Made by a program: the position numbers and the translations under genes. 64,000 bases of DNA from Leptodontidium sp. MPI-SDFR-AT-0119. Taxonomy: Eukaryota; Ascomycota; Leotiomycetes; Helotiales; Leptodontidiaceae. Positions 44,431 through 56,411 of this stretch are shown one piece after another. The notes beneath the pieces were generated by a model. The model was not told the origin of the DNA and did not search any database. It saw only the letters and a program-made list of their open reading frames with translations. The first letter of the stretch is position 1. The number at the start of each line of letters is the position of its first letter. The stretch is from positions 2,232,001-2,296,000 of the forward strand of contig JAHLEZ010000009.1 of assembly GCA_020726505.1 (NCBI GenBank). The letters run 5' to 3'.

Positions 44431-44858
44431 TGTAACGGTCGTGTATTTACTCGGTAAACACAGGAAGGCTGGTTGATCTTAATGATCGAGAAGTAGGTAT
44501 ATCACGTACGCGGGTAGACAGTTACTAAGTATAGGTAAAGATACTGTGTTAAGTTAAGCACGAAGCTCCTATCTAATGGCAAATATGCCAGTCTTATATA
44601 GAGCCTTCGTTCTTTATTAAATCCCTTAGATCCCTTTAATTCTTAAATCCTTAGATCCCTAGATCCTTTAGCTTTTTAAGGGCTTTACGGATCCTAGGAT
44701 TTACCACGTGACTTAAGTCCTCGTGATGTTTTAACTATAGCTTACTATTATAATTATAAAATCCTAAGTGCTAGGGTCTCTTAGAGGTTATGCCTCTTAA
44801 GCCTATAGTCTTAGTTACTTCTTGTTCGTGATTACCTAATCCGAGGATGTCCGTAACA
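44431..44858 (-). repeat. 3' LTR of the gypsy relic
   Basis: 428 bp, TG...CA ends. Aligns with 50746-51173 over its full length. Confidence 0.95.
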
Positions 44859-45299
44859 CTATCCCCCTTTTAACCTAGCGTGGTTCCTACGCTTAAGTAT
44901 ATTAAGGAAATGTCGACGACTACTATTAGTCGTCTTTTGTATTTATTATGAATTCCTTTACTCGTCGTAACGACCTGGCGGGAGTCGCGTAAAAGAAAAA
45001 GAAACAACGTATTGCGCTTGCCTTGCGTATTGAGAGTTCCGCGCGTCTCGCGAAATCCTGCTCTTACTACTATAGCCTCTCCCGTACTTACTTCCTGGAG
45101 CTGTCTTTGTTAAAGCGGTGTTTTAAGTGTATGCGTACGAAGCGTGATTATAATGTATTAAGGTATCGCGAGCTTTTCGTGGACAAGCCCGTTTACTATT
45201 TTATTTGTAGTAAGACGGTAGCCCCGAGGCGTCTTGTCACCCCTCTGCCTAAGCCATTAGAGAGCTATCCTACCGACTAGTTCCCCGCTTTCGAGCTCG

Positions 45300-48200
45300 A
45301 CGCCTTCCTTGCGTCCGATCTCGTAAAAGGTAATCCCCTCGATCTAGGTTTTCCTTCCTTTTAGGCAAGCTTAGGTTTTAGCGATAAAAATCCCGTAGGA
45401 GCCTAAGATAATAGAGGTTAGACTTAGGTTCTTAGGTATTTTCTAATTATAAGTACCCTTTTTATTTAATTAAATATTTAGCGATGTCGCGGAAGTGTTA
45501 ATAATCTAAGATAGTTTTAACTTCGTACTTGGCGTTCGGGTTAATCGGTTGTATTTTGGTGACAAGAGTAACTAGCGCTCCTAGTGGTGCTGGTTCGAGG
45601 AGAGATATGTGAAATACCGGGTGAATGTTTATTGTTTTCGGAAGTACTAACTAGAAATTAATTAATCCTTTAACTTTAGTAATCTTAAATAGTCCTAGCT
45701 TCTTATAATCTAACTTGTGACTTAGTCGTTTAGTTGCGATATTCTTTCAGAGTAAGTAAACCTTATCCCCCTCTTTTAGCGTTAGTCTTATATTACGCTT
45801 TTTGTCGTAATAAATAGTTAATCTTTACGTTATAAATAGAATATCGGTTAATAATTCCTTATACAATTGCTTGAGCTTATCCCTTTATAGTATAGCTTCT
45901 TGCGCGGTCCCTTAACCCGCGATTAGTAAATTATATACCGTCGGGTTATACCCGTAGTTTATATAAAACGGCGATACTTTAATAGTCTCTTAATCCGCGT
46001 TATTATATATAAACTAGGCAAGTGGGAGTAGTTAAACCTAATTGTCTTGTTTATAGTTTATATAACATTGAAGATAAGTCTCTATTATTTAATTAATTCG
46101 TTTTGTTTATATATCCGTTTAAGGGTAAAAGGCTATTAACATTTTCTACTTTATCCTTAAGAGTATTATTAAAGTTTTCTAAAACTTCGAGGTAAAGAGC
46201 TTATTTCTATTTAAGATAACCTTATTTAGTATTCCATGATTCGCGAAGATTATTTAGAGGAATACTTACGCTATTTGTAGTGCGCTTTAGGTTCTTAGTA
46301 CCGGTATTATATACGCGTACTTAGTAAACTTATCCGTGACTACACAGATCGAGTCGTATTCGATTCCTATGACTAGGTTTTTTAAGAGTAGTAGTTCGAC
46401 CACGAAGTTTAAAGCGATTGACTTTTATAAGCGTAGTAGTGTCGTTAGTGTTTTTATAAGTCTATACGGTATATAATAGTTGGCTTTGTTTTGTATATAT
46501 ATATTACACGAGGATACCACGTCCTTAACTACTTTCTTTATTCCTAGGAAATAGTATTCCTTAAATAGCCTAAATAACGTCTTAGCGATCCCTTAGTGTT
46601 TATAAGCTAGTAGCTTATATTGTTCCTTAATAAAGCTCGTCCGTTCCCGGGTAAGTACGTAGACTCGTCCTTAATATAAGAGAGTTTTACTTAAGGTAAA
46701 AGAAAATCCCTCGCTTAGTTGTTTTTATTGTTCAGTCACGACCGGGTCGTTAGTGTAGCCCTTCTAGGTTTTCTTCGCGGCCTAGCCCGTTGTGGCTAGC
46801 TATTAATAGTTAATAACTAACGAGTCGCTATCTTTTTTAAGTATAATATGTAATTTGTGAGTTTTATTTACGAGATATTCTAGTTTCTTACTTAAGGCGT
46901 CTGCCCGAGCATTTTCTGTTTCTTTAATATAAGAAATATAAAGCTTAATTATAAAGAGTGTTTCGTATTATTAAACCTAACGTCGGTTTAGTTCCTTAGT
47001 AATTATAAAATAAATGAGATTCTTATAGTCTATTAGGATTTATACCTCGTGAGGCGATCCTTCGAGGTAAACCCTTTATTCGCGTATTACGTTTATAATC
47101 GCTAGTAACTCTTTGTCGTAAATGTTATAGTTGAGTTCTATTAGTAATAGTTTCCGCGAATAGTATACGACTAGTTATTATCTCCCGTTCGCGCCCGGTT
47201 AACTAAGGACGGCGCTAATAGCGTAGTTTAAAGAATCTGTCTCTATTCGGATTTCTTTGTCGGGTGTAAAGGAGGTAAAGACTGGTTCCTTAATAAAGGC
47301 CCTTTTAAGTGCTTTAAAGGCTTTCTTAGCTTTGTCGGTCTAATCGAACTCCTTATCTTTATAAGTTAACTTTATAAGTGGCCCTGCGATTTTCGAGTAG
47401 TCCTTAATAAATCGCTGATAGAAGTTAGTAAATCCGAGGAAGGATTATACTTTCTTAACGTTAGTGGGTTTAGTCTACTTAATAATTGCCTAGATCTTTT
47501 TAGGGTCTATAGCTAATTTAGTAATAGTAACTACGTAGCTGAGAAAGACAACTTCCTTCACGTGGAAGTGGCACTTCTTAGGTTTAAAAAGTATAAAAGC
47601 GGCTTCTAGCTTCTCGAGAATAGCTGTCACGTCTTTTACGTGTTATTCCTTGTTCTTAGAATAAACTAAAATATTATTTAAGTAACATATATAGGTTACG
47701 TCCAAGTACTACTATAAAATATTATTAATTAGACGCTAAAATGTGATAGGTGCGTTAGTTAGTCTAAAAGGTATAACCGTGTACTCGTAGTAACCGAAAC
47801 GCGTGCGAAATATTTTTTTTTTCTTTACTCTTAACTATTTTAATAAAGTTATACGCGCCTCGTAGGTCTAACTAAGTAAAAATCTTGGCCCTAGTGAGTC
47901 TGTCCCCTAGCTCTTTGGCTAATAATAGTGTATAATAATCCTTTTTTGTGACATTGTTTAATCGACGGTAGTCGATACACATTCGTTGTTCCCCGTCCTT
48001 CTTTTTCGCGAAGAGGACGTTGCTCCCTTATAAGGATTTAGACTCCTTAATAAATCCCTTTGCTAGGTTTTTATTAATGTATTACTTAATTATTATTAAG
48101 TCGCCTGCCGAATACTCCTTAAGTAGTTAAAATATCGGCTTAGTACCTTTTGCTAACTCGATCTAATAATCGTAGTCTTAATGTTTAGGCAAGGCTTTTA

Positions 48201-49600
48201 TGCCTTGTTCCTTTCTAAATAATGCCGCAAACTTATTATATACTAATAGTATAATCTTTATTAGTAGATCCTTTTTTAGGTATTCGAGCTCTTCCTTAGA
48301 GGTAGCGCTAACCTCTTTTAAGCTTACTACTTCTTTAAAAGTTTAAAAGTAGTTTGTGTAGTTACCGAACTATAACTATTTCGTTTCCTAGTTAATGTTC
48401 GAATTGTGTTTCTTTATTTATAGTAGCCCGAGGATAATATTGTAATTCTTAATCTTCGTTATATTAAACTAGATCTTTTTGAAGTGTCCGCCAATCCTTA
48501 TACGCAGGCATTCCGTTTATACGTCGATTAGGCCGTTCGCGGCAAGTCCTTTATTAGCGAGTACTAAATAATACCTGTCCTTTTTAACTTCGGTTAGTAA
48601 GAGATGTCGGACTATAATAGTAAGAGATATAAAGTTCCCTTATACTTTGGAATTTACTATTGCCTTTAGTTTTACTCTTTTAATTATTACTTTTACTATT
48701 AAATAGTAGTCGCCTATAGCGGCTAGTTATTTAGTTGTAAAGTATTTATAATAGACTTAATTAGTGAGGACGTTCTTCTATAATCGTCTTTTTTTTATAG
48801 TATATAATACGTCAAAGACTTAGTTTATTCCAAGCTCTTAATACGTGACTAGATTATACTGTTCGTAATAAGCGTGTAACTTATCACTTAGGTTGACTTA
48901 TATGCGGTTCCTTTTTAATTCGGCTATAATTTCCTACCGCTGCCCTTCCTAGGGGGGTTCTTACAAGTTAAGTATTAGTGCAATTTCTCGTGGTATAAAC
49001 TGTATATACGTCTTTAGTGTACTAAAGTACTTAACTTACTTCTATTCGATACGCTTATAGTCGCGAAACACTACTTTATACCTTTCGCCCCACTCTAGTC
49101 CCCTGAGGGCTATATTTCTAGGCTTCTTATAAGTGACTTAAGTCTTAATATTTGTTTAATGGCGGCTGTTATAAGCTTCTTAATATAGGCTTTCCTCCCT
49201 CTAAGTGACTTCTTAGATTTCGCCTAAGAGTGGCCTTAAGAAGGGGGGCTGCAGCGGCCCTAACTCGGGGGTCTAAGTTAGTCCTTTCGCTTCTTCCTTT
49301 AACTTTTTTACTTCGCTAGTCATAAGTACTTTATTATTATGTGGCAAAGGGTAGCCTTTATAACTTATGTCTACGATTTCTCTTAGGTCGTTGGCGTACT
49401 CTTTGTCGCTGCCCCCTCTAACGCTTATGTATTCGACGCCGTCGTCGTCGCTGTTGTAGGGTATTATATTATCGTTATAGCCGGTGGCTACGTTATTTTT
49501 AAGTGAAGCGGCTTCGAGTAAGGCGATAATACTTACTGGCTCGTTTATGTGTTAATTAATATAGTTGTCGTTAGTAAAGCTTTATTCGCTGTTACTATTA
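45300..49600 (-). pseudogene. pol remnant (protease, RT, RNase H, integrase) of the gypsy relic
   Basis: RT landmarks: DGEQRMCIDYRRLNNVTKKD near 47950-48000, and YLNNILVYSKNK near 47680, where the catalytic YxDD has become YLNN. Integrase landmarks near 46430-46200: IALNFVVELLLLK, GIEYDSICVVTDKFTKYAYI and IFANHGILNKVI. The domain order RT before integrase fits Ty3/gypsy. Confidence 0.88.
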
Positions 49601-49699
49601 CTTACTTTATCTAACTACGTGTGGATATAGTGTTCTTTGAGCTCATCAGTTGTTATACGGAGATAGGCAGTGTTAGTAGCGTTAAGCTGCTTAGTTAGC

Positions 49700-50740
49700 C
49701 TGTTATACCCGCCTCGTCTTATAACGTTAGCTTGTTTTCTGCCGGTTTATAGCTTCTTTTGCTAATAAGAACTAGCTATGTGGCCTGGGAGACTATATTT
49801 AAAGCACAGCTTCTTCTCGCGTCGTTCGTTTATAACCTCTTTAGACGGCTCTCCTTAGCGAGGCTTCCCCTTGCCCTTACGAGAGGTTACGTCGAGTTCT
49901 ATAGGGTCCGACTATCGGTTTTCTTTTACTCTGTTATGTCTTTGCCGACCGCTAGCCCTCTATTAGTAGTTGCTTCTTTTAAAGGATCGCTGTTCTCGTT
50001 TAAACTCGTAGATCTAGTTCTTGATACAAACGGTCTGTTCGATTAGGGTGACGATGTTATAAGCCTGTAGCTTGATCCGAGTTAATTCTAATTAAATGTC
50101 GTCCTTAAGTCCTCGTCGGTAGTAGCTAAGGAGGGACTGTGAGTTCCAGCCGGTTTTGTTAGCGTATCGTTAGAATTCCGTGGCGTAGGCAACTACACTA
50201 TTAGTTTGCTTAAGGCTATATAAGTGGGTTTTCGCAGTCTTTATTACGTTAATATCGCTAAATATTTGGCGGATTTCGCGCTTAAATCCTGTCTATCTTC
50301 TAAACATAGACTACGTAGTGAGTATAACTCCGCAAGTGTCTTTGTTATCGAAGTAGTCTCGGAGGAAAGGTTCGACCTAAGTTATAGCCTCCCCTCGGAA
50401 GTACAAGGTAGTCTAAATGTAATAGCTCTTAATAGTAAGGAACTTGTCGTCGTTGAAGTATTAATAAAGCTTAACTTAGAAAAGTTAGGTCTTTAAGTCT
50501 CGACGATTACCTAAGAAAGTGTTAGGGAGCTTAACCCGGAGGGACTCCTTGAACTTTATTAGCGGGACCTTGGGGGCGTTAGTTATTTCCACGTCGTCGT
50601 GGTGTAACTTCCCCTTAGTTATTAATAAGGACAATAGGGTGTTAACGGTATTAGCCGTTAGGCTAGTTACTTACGCGGGTTTTCCGGTAGTAGGAGGAGA
50701 CATATCGTACGTAAGTCGGTACTTTTAACGAGAAGGTGCT
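49700..50740 (-). pseudogene. gag remnant of the gypsy relic
   Basis: Leftward translation shows LYFRGEAIT and VEPFLRDYFDNKDTCGV, then INVIKTAKTHLYSLKQTNS, VVAYATEF, NKTGWNSQSLLSYYRRGLKD and a zinc-knuckle remnant CFKYSLPGHIASSY. In the last, two of the CCHC cysteines appear changed to Tyr, as a G-to-A change in TGC would do. Confidence 0.85.
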
Positions 50741-50745
50741 TAAAG

Positions 50746-51173
50746 TATAACGGTCGTGTATTTACTCGGTAAACACAGGAAGGCTGGTTAATCTTAATGA
50801 TCGAGAAGTAAGTGTATCACGTACGCGGGTAAATAGTTACTAAGTATAGGTGAAGATACTATATTAAGTTAAGCACGAAGCTCTTATTTAATAGTAGACA
50901 TATTAGTCTTATATAAAGCCTTCGTTCTCTACTAGATCCCCTAAATCTCTTTAATTCTTAGATCCCTAGATCCCTGGATCCCTTAGCTTTCTAAGGGCTC
51001 CACGGATCCTAGGATTTACTACGTGACTTAAGTCCTTGTAATGTTCTAACTATAGCTTACTATTATAATTATAAAATCCTAAGTACTAAGGTCTCCTAGA
51101 GGTTATGCCTCCTGAGCCTATGGTCCTAGTTACTTCCTGTCCGTGATCACCTAATCCGAGGATGTCCGTAATA
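50746..51173 (-). repeat. 5' LTR of the gypsy relic
   Basis: 428 bp. Terminal TG and CA have become TA and TA by G-to-A and C-to-T change. Followed by ATAAT. Confidence 0.95.
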
Positions 51174-51559
51174 ATAATAAGTTTATATTAACTTTATAAG
51201 GCTACCCCTATACGGCGGTCCCAATGAGATTTGTAAATGGTCGGCTAAGGGAATCGATTAAAGTCCGCGCCTTTATCTTTATATATCCTTTTTTTATTAT
51301 AAATGACTTATAAAGTATTAATAATATTATAGATTGATTTAAATATATCGAGATTCTTTTATAAAAGATAAAGTAACTTTGTTATTAAAGTAGACTAGTT
51401 CTTATATACATTAAAAAAGTATAGCGCGATGACTAAATAGTATATTGAGCATTTTATAAAAGCAAGTATTTTTCCTTTAACTTAAAAAAAGCCTTATCTT
51501 ATTATTAAAAGTAAAGGACATAACTATCTATAGCGAGTATAGCCTTATTAATAGTACTT
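51174..51559. other. AT-rich RIP spacer
   Basis: Sequence between the gypsy element and the FunK1 relic. Nothing coding is readable. Confidence 0.5.
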
Positions 51560-53010
51560 ATCACGCCGCTATAGAGCCTCTTTATCCCTTCTTCGCTTGT
51601 ATTTGTCCCTGTGAATAAAGTCTCTTCGATAACTAGGAATAATATCTCGTGTAATTCCTTTATTAACACCTTTACAGCTTAAAAGTGGGGCGCAAACTTA
51701 CCTAAAATCTTCTAAAACTTACTCGCCTTTAAATGCCGTATCTTTGTCTCCTTAACCTTAAAAAAGCTCCTCTTTATCTACTCTTGTAGCTTGCTCGTCG
51801 TCGAAGGCATCCGTTTTATGTTAAACACAGTAAGCTATAGTAATACGTAAAAAAAGGACTTTAGGTCGTGACGGTATATATACACTTTGCGCTAGAGCAC
51901 CTTAATCGCTATAAAAGGCTTAGTGTCGTAAACCTCGCCTTTATACCTTAGATCGATAGTAACATCTATAGTAAGGTCGAGATTAATAAGTATATTACGC
52001 GAGTTATTAGGGCTAAGGGCTAATACCGTGATGATATTAAAGGGAGAGATATCTTAGTGAAAGAGTCTACCTTACTAAAGGAGCGATTTATACGCTTTGA
52101 CGGCGTTATATATTACGACGAACATTTTAAGTAGCGTGGAAACGTCCTAAAGACAATACCTAAATAAACTAATAACAATATATAAAAAGACCTTATTCTT
52201 AATAAGATCGGGCGCTGTTTTATATCTGAGCGATTTACGAATCTAAGATAAATCGCTAATATCTCGATAGTTATATAGTTAAATACCCCACACTTTCTTC
52301 TGCTCTAGCGTAAATAAGAGATTTGGCTTAAAAGGATCCGTCTCGGGCCGCCAAAGGAACTTAATAGTAAGCGTCTATTCGTTTAATAACCTTATCCGCC
52401 CACGGAAACACGCGACAGTGCCCTTAGCTATAACACCGAGAGTCTAGTAAGTCTATTCGACGTAGATCTTGTCCTACTAGGCGATGCAGCGCCCGCCTAA
52501 GACTATGTACTAGCCTACTTCGTCTTTTAGGATAGTAGTATTTATACCCACCGCTTTAGGGCCTAAATACAACAAGTCAATGATTTCCTGCGCGAAGCGG
52601 CCCCGCTCGTTACGAATATTAAAGGATTCTAGCATATAAGACCCACCCCGGTCGAAGGCCCAGAATTCGACTGCGCCGGAGGGCACTTCAAGATGAAAGC
52701 CGCGTAGGAATGTACGCGTGGGCTAGTTGTCGAACGCCTTAACTGCGTGATCGAAGAGGAGCTAGAAACTTAACTTAAAGTCATAAGATATATTATAAAG
52801 AGCTATAATAGTATAAACGTTAGCCTAACAGGGATTAGTGGCTCCCGTCGTCACCAAGTATTTTTCGAGCTTATAAAAATGGCTTACTTAAGTCATCGAG
52901 ATAAACAAGAGAAAATAATACATGCCATTTAAAGTTAACGAGTCAGGGAAATCTGCCAGTATAGTATCTTTATTCTGGATTTTGCGGGCCATTCTTAATG
53001 TTTAGTCTTG
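51560..53010 (-). pseudogene. RIP-degraded FunK1-family protein kinase
   Basis: Leftward reading: FLRGFHLEVPSGAVEFWAFD, RGGSYMLESFNI, a region with IAKGTVACFRGR, KFLWRPETDPF, then DISPFNIITV and NSRNILINLDLTIDVTIDL around the metal-binding Asp (LDLA position), FIAIKVL and VYIYRHDLKSFFYVLL. The order and the YRHDLESFFYVLLW-type motif are characteristic of FunK1, a kinase-like family expanded in fungi. Stops replace Trp and Gln throughout. The upstream boundary is uncertain. Confidence 0.75.
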
Positions 53011-54516
53011 AAAAACTAGCGGTTAGCGGTGTAGTATAGACTTGTAGCAGAATATTTAGGAGCTTACTCCTCTTTAATTGAATTTTCTCGCTTCTTCGGG
53101 TCACGTGGGGCTTTTCTATAATTGGTTACCTCAGGCACTCAGGCCATAATCCAAGAATAGTCTAGCGGTATAAGATAAATATACTTCTGCTCAGAGATCA
53201 TGTTGCCTTCTTCTATTAGCAGCTACTAGACCTTACACACTACAATTTCCTTACCAAACTTAACATTGCTGCCCAATGTCGTACCAACAACTATGTATTA
53301 CATATTAGAATACGTTATATTTCTAAAAGAAGCTTTATTAGTATTGATTTACAGAAGTTATTAAGTCTACCGTCAGACGTTTAAGATATTCGTACTAAAG
53401 GCCGAATGATAATTAGGAGCGATTCAAGGGTATTACGAACGTAAGTATAAATACTTTCTCTCTTTATACTTTCTTAATTAAAGATCGAAGAATACTGAAT
53501 AAACTAATTGTACTTGTTTTATTACTTTTACTATCTTTATGATATCACATATCGGTATAAATCCATAATATTAATATAAGTAATAAATAAATACAAATGT
53601 TCAAATCGATATCTATTTACTCTTATAAGATAAATATCTCTAATATTAAATCACAGGAAGAAAATTTACTAAAAAAGAACCAGAACCCAGAAACCTTACT
53701 TAAGAATACCTTAAAAAAAACTATCGAAACCACTCCGAATCACTGTCGAAATCCCAAAAGTAGAAATTATTTCAGAATTACTAATTATTAATAACAATTA
53801 TAATAAAATCCAGCATTGTCTAACACAAATCGATCTCTATTGTTCTGAGAGTCATTCTCACCGGCGTCTAAAAGTATTCTGTTGGCGATTGCCGCTTTGG
53901 TACTACGAAGAACCTAGTAACAGTAATAATCTAAAAGAAATTAAGAAATGAGGAGGCATTGAATGTAATGTTATCTCATGGAGGTGATTGAAAACAGCTC
54001 GGTAGTCGGGTCAGAGGATTGAAGTCTGGATTGTGATCACCAGTAAGGAGAGGATGCATGTTAAACGCCAGGAAATTTCTCTCTTTAAGACCTTATACCC
54101 CAGTAGCGTAGCGTAATTTTTTTTAAATGGAATCCAGTCCGGAATCTCTATGTCAGCCTGCGCGCCAAGAAGCATGATGTCCCTGAGCTAAGCTCAATTC
54201 AGAAAACCCCTGCTCACTGACACCCATGAACTTTATCACACGAGGTGTGTTGCCTAAACATTCTTATTTAAAGGTTTATCTTTCCACCTTTTTCTCTACT
54301 TTTTGACTGCAATCATTGAAGAGCGGTATGGTGCCTGGAGCTTCAACCTAATTCTGTCTAATTTTGTGCTCTCAGGGTTTCGGGAATCGCGAACCCTGTT
54401 TGCTGCCTAAGCGATCCCTTTCCTTTGCGCACACGCTGAAGTACAAGTATCAGACGTCGCCTCAGATATTCTCCCATTTTCGTTCATTCAAATCAACTCT
54501 AATCTCTACTCCCACA
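53011..54516. other. AT-rich to normal transition, 5' flank of next gene
   Basis: RIP-like composition fades at about 53.9 kb. The 64-codon open frame at 53597-53791 is Asn/Lys-rich noise. The frame of the next gene is open upstream to 54364, but MSEQNNQDGQ at 54517 is the better start. Confidence 0.45.
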
Positions 54517-55505
54517 ATGAGCGAGCAGAATAATCAGGATGGGCAAGACGGGCCTAAGTATGTCATTGATTCGATGTTTGGCGGCACGGCCCTGTATGAT
54601 GATGTTGTTGGCCCGGGAGCTCCTGAGGACAGGGCTTCACACGAACGTGTGTGGCCTGCAATCCCTGCGGAATATTGCCCGCCTCCACCTGAAATCGAAA
54701 ATGCCTTAAAAGAAGGTATGGGTTTACTTGAGTTCCCACTTTCTGATACTAACAACCGACAGTTCAATGTATTCTGGGCTATCTTAAGCGCTTCTTGACG
54801 CCAACGCCATTGCCCGAAGATGATCTAGAACTCATGTCTGACTACCTTTTATCCATGGAAACCAGAGATGACTTGACAGCCCTCGTACTTAAACAAACCG
54901 AGGCAGAATCGGCAATCAATATGGTCTCACGAATCCTGTTGAAAGACGACACCAAATACAACTTCAAATCACGTGCAGAGGCTTTGCTGAAGCATTGGTA
55001 CAAACTCAGGTCATCGATTTTGAAATATACCCCAGAAGAGATGTTGGCCGATCGTCCTCTCGCACCATTCAAGACCGATCTCCCTGACGACAAACCAGCG
55101 GAATGGAAGCTAGACTTGGGCGAAGCGCGAACAGCTGAAGCACAACGACAGCTCGAATTGCTGAAGATGGAGAAGAATCGATGTGTCAAGTACTGGACGA
55201 CCGTCAAGCCACCGAGGGTAATGGGCTGGGCTCCGGTTGATGGAGAGGCATGGAAGAAGGTATCTCGGACTGATCTGGAGAACGGGAACCTGTTCTTCTC
55301 TCCTTATTTCAGTCCTATCTGGGAAAGTTACGGTTTGGCACAAATGGATGCTATGTTTTGGACTGATCCCGATCAGACCCCTGAAGAGGAGGCCGAACAT
55401 GAGAAGCTCAAGGTGGAGCAACATGAGATGCTAGAGCTTGCTCGGGACATGAGGAGAGTGAGACTGGAGCATGCGCAGTCCTTGGGATTTAAAGGAGGCT
55501 GGTGA
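54517..55505 (+). pseudogene. Hypothetical protein gene with one frameshift
   Basis: ATG at 54517 in good context (cacaATGAGC), 86 codons (YVIDSMFGGTALYDDVV, VWPAIPAEYCPPPP, RQFNV), then coding continues in another frame as LGYLKRFLTPTPLPEDDLEL to a stop at 55505. One missing base near 54773 explains the switch: 989 nt are present and 990 (329 residues) would be expected. The second part is helical and charged (EAESAINMVSRILLKDD, EALLKHWYKLRSSILKYTPE, ending SLGFKGGW). I recognise no domain. It could be a real lesion or an assembly error, since codon quality is otherwise good. Confidence 0.62.
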
Positions 55506-56411
55506 TGAGACATACTGATCTTTCATCCGATCTGATTCTGGAGACATTCTATAGTCATGTCAATACAGTGCGTCGTGCAGAACCAAAAAACTCCTTCTTC
55601 TTGTCGGCTTCTCGTGGTGATATCACACCCCTCAATGCGCTCAGCACTCCGGACTCGGCTCATATTATAGATTCAATCCCCCATTTCTAAACAATTCTAA
55701 TCCTCTTTCTCGCCTACAGCCTCGCATCACCCTCTGTTCAGGCTACTCAGATTGTTCATGCAGATAGGCGAGTTGACTAAGCCGAGGAGGGTTGAAGTCT
55801 GAGGAAAGAGCGACTCACCCACCAGTTGAAAGGGAAGTCCGAGAAAGAGAAGACAATTTGATAGAAACCTCAAAGTTTCTTGGAGTTGTTAGATGCTAAG
55901 CTCTTATTTGGTACTGATGGTTTTTCTGCAGGTGCTTAACACCCTTGGTTAGAACTTGGAAACCATACTAATCAAGAGGCAGAACAGCGATGTAATGCAG
56001 AAGACTACGGGTGCAGTTCCGTAGTGCACTGGAGTAGAGTATCGCACGATTCTTACCAGTGGATAGATGAAAGTATGGTCGATGGTTGGAAAAGAAAAAG
56101 GAGGACGATACGGTATAAAGGCATGTATAACTTGTATTTTATTAATTGATCAATTGCTGTTCTCGTCGGTACAAACTTGTCATCCTGTAGTACTTCATGA
56201 GGGGCAATCTCTATCAAAACCTAAATCCATACTCGGCTGGCCGCCCAATAAGAGTACAGCCCCCATGCTTAAGTTATGGTGCGCTGATCCCGTCCTGCAA
56301 TCAGACTGTACTAAACCACACTGAACCGATCCGAACCGCTCGGCAGCACCATTGTGGGGGAGCGTGGCTAGCGATTGGCCGTAACCTAGTCTATGCACTT
56401 TATTCTAGGTA
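55506..56411. other. Intergenic region
   Basis: A 62-codon open frame overlapping the previous stop (55502-55690) is not convincing. The transposon inserts at the TA at 56410-56411. Confidence 0.45.

Larger units (their letters stand above)
44431..51173 (-). mobile_element. Ty3/gypsy LTR retrotransposon relic, RIP-mutated
   Basis: 6743 bp. LTRs of identical 428-bp length at 44431-44858 and 50746-51173 start TGTAACGGTCG (TATAACGG in the right one) and end CCGTAACA (CCGTAATA), flanked by the 5-bp duplication ATAAT. A purine tract (AAAAGGGGGATAG on the minus strand) abuts the left LTR, so the element reads right to left: gag, then protease, RT, RNase H and integrase. All frames are riddled with TAA/TAG. 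No open frame survives, so it cannot be autonomous. Confidence 0.95.

Noticed and set aside
45023..45280. 85-codon open frame on the plus strand
   Set aside because: Lies antisense to the gypsy pol end; no protein family features.
55502..55690. 62-codon frame overlapping the stop of the preceding gene
   Set aside because: An overlapping ATGA start is not meaningful in a fungal gene and there is no homology.
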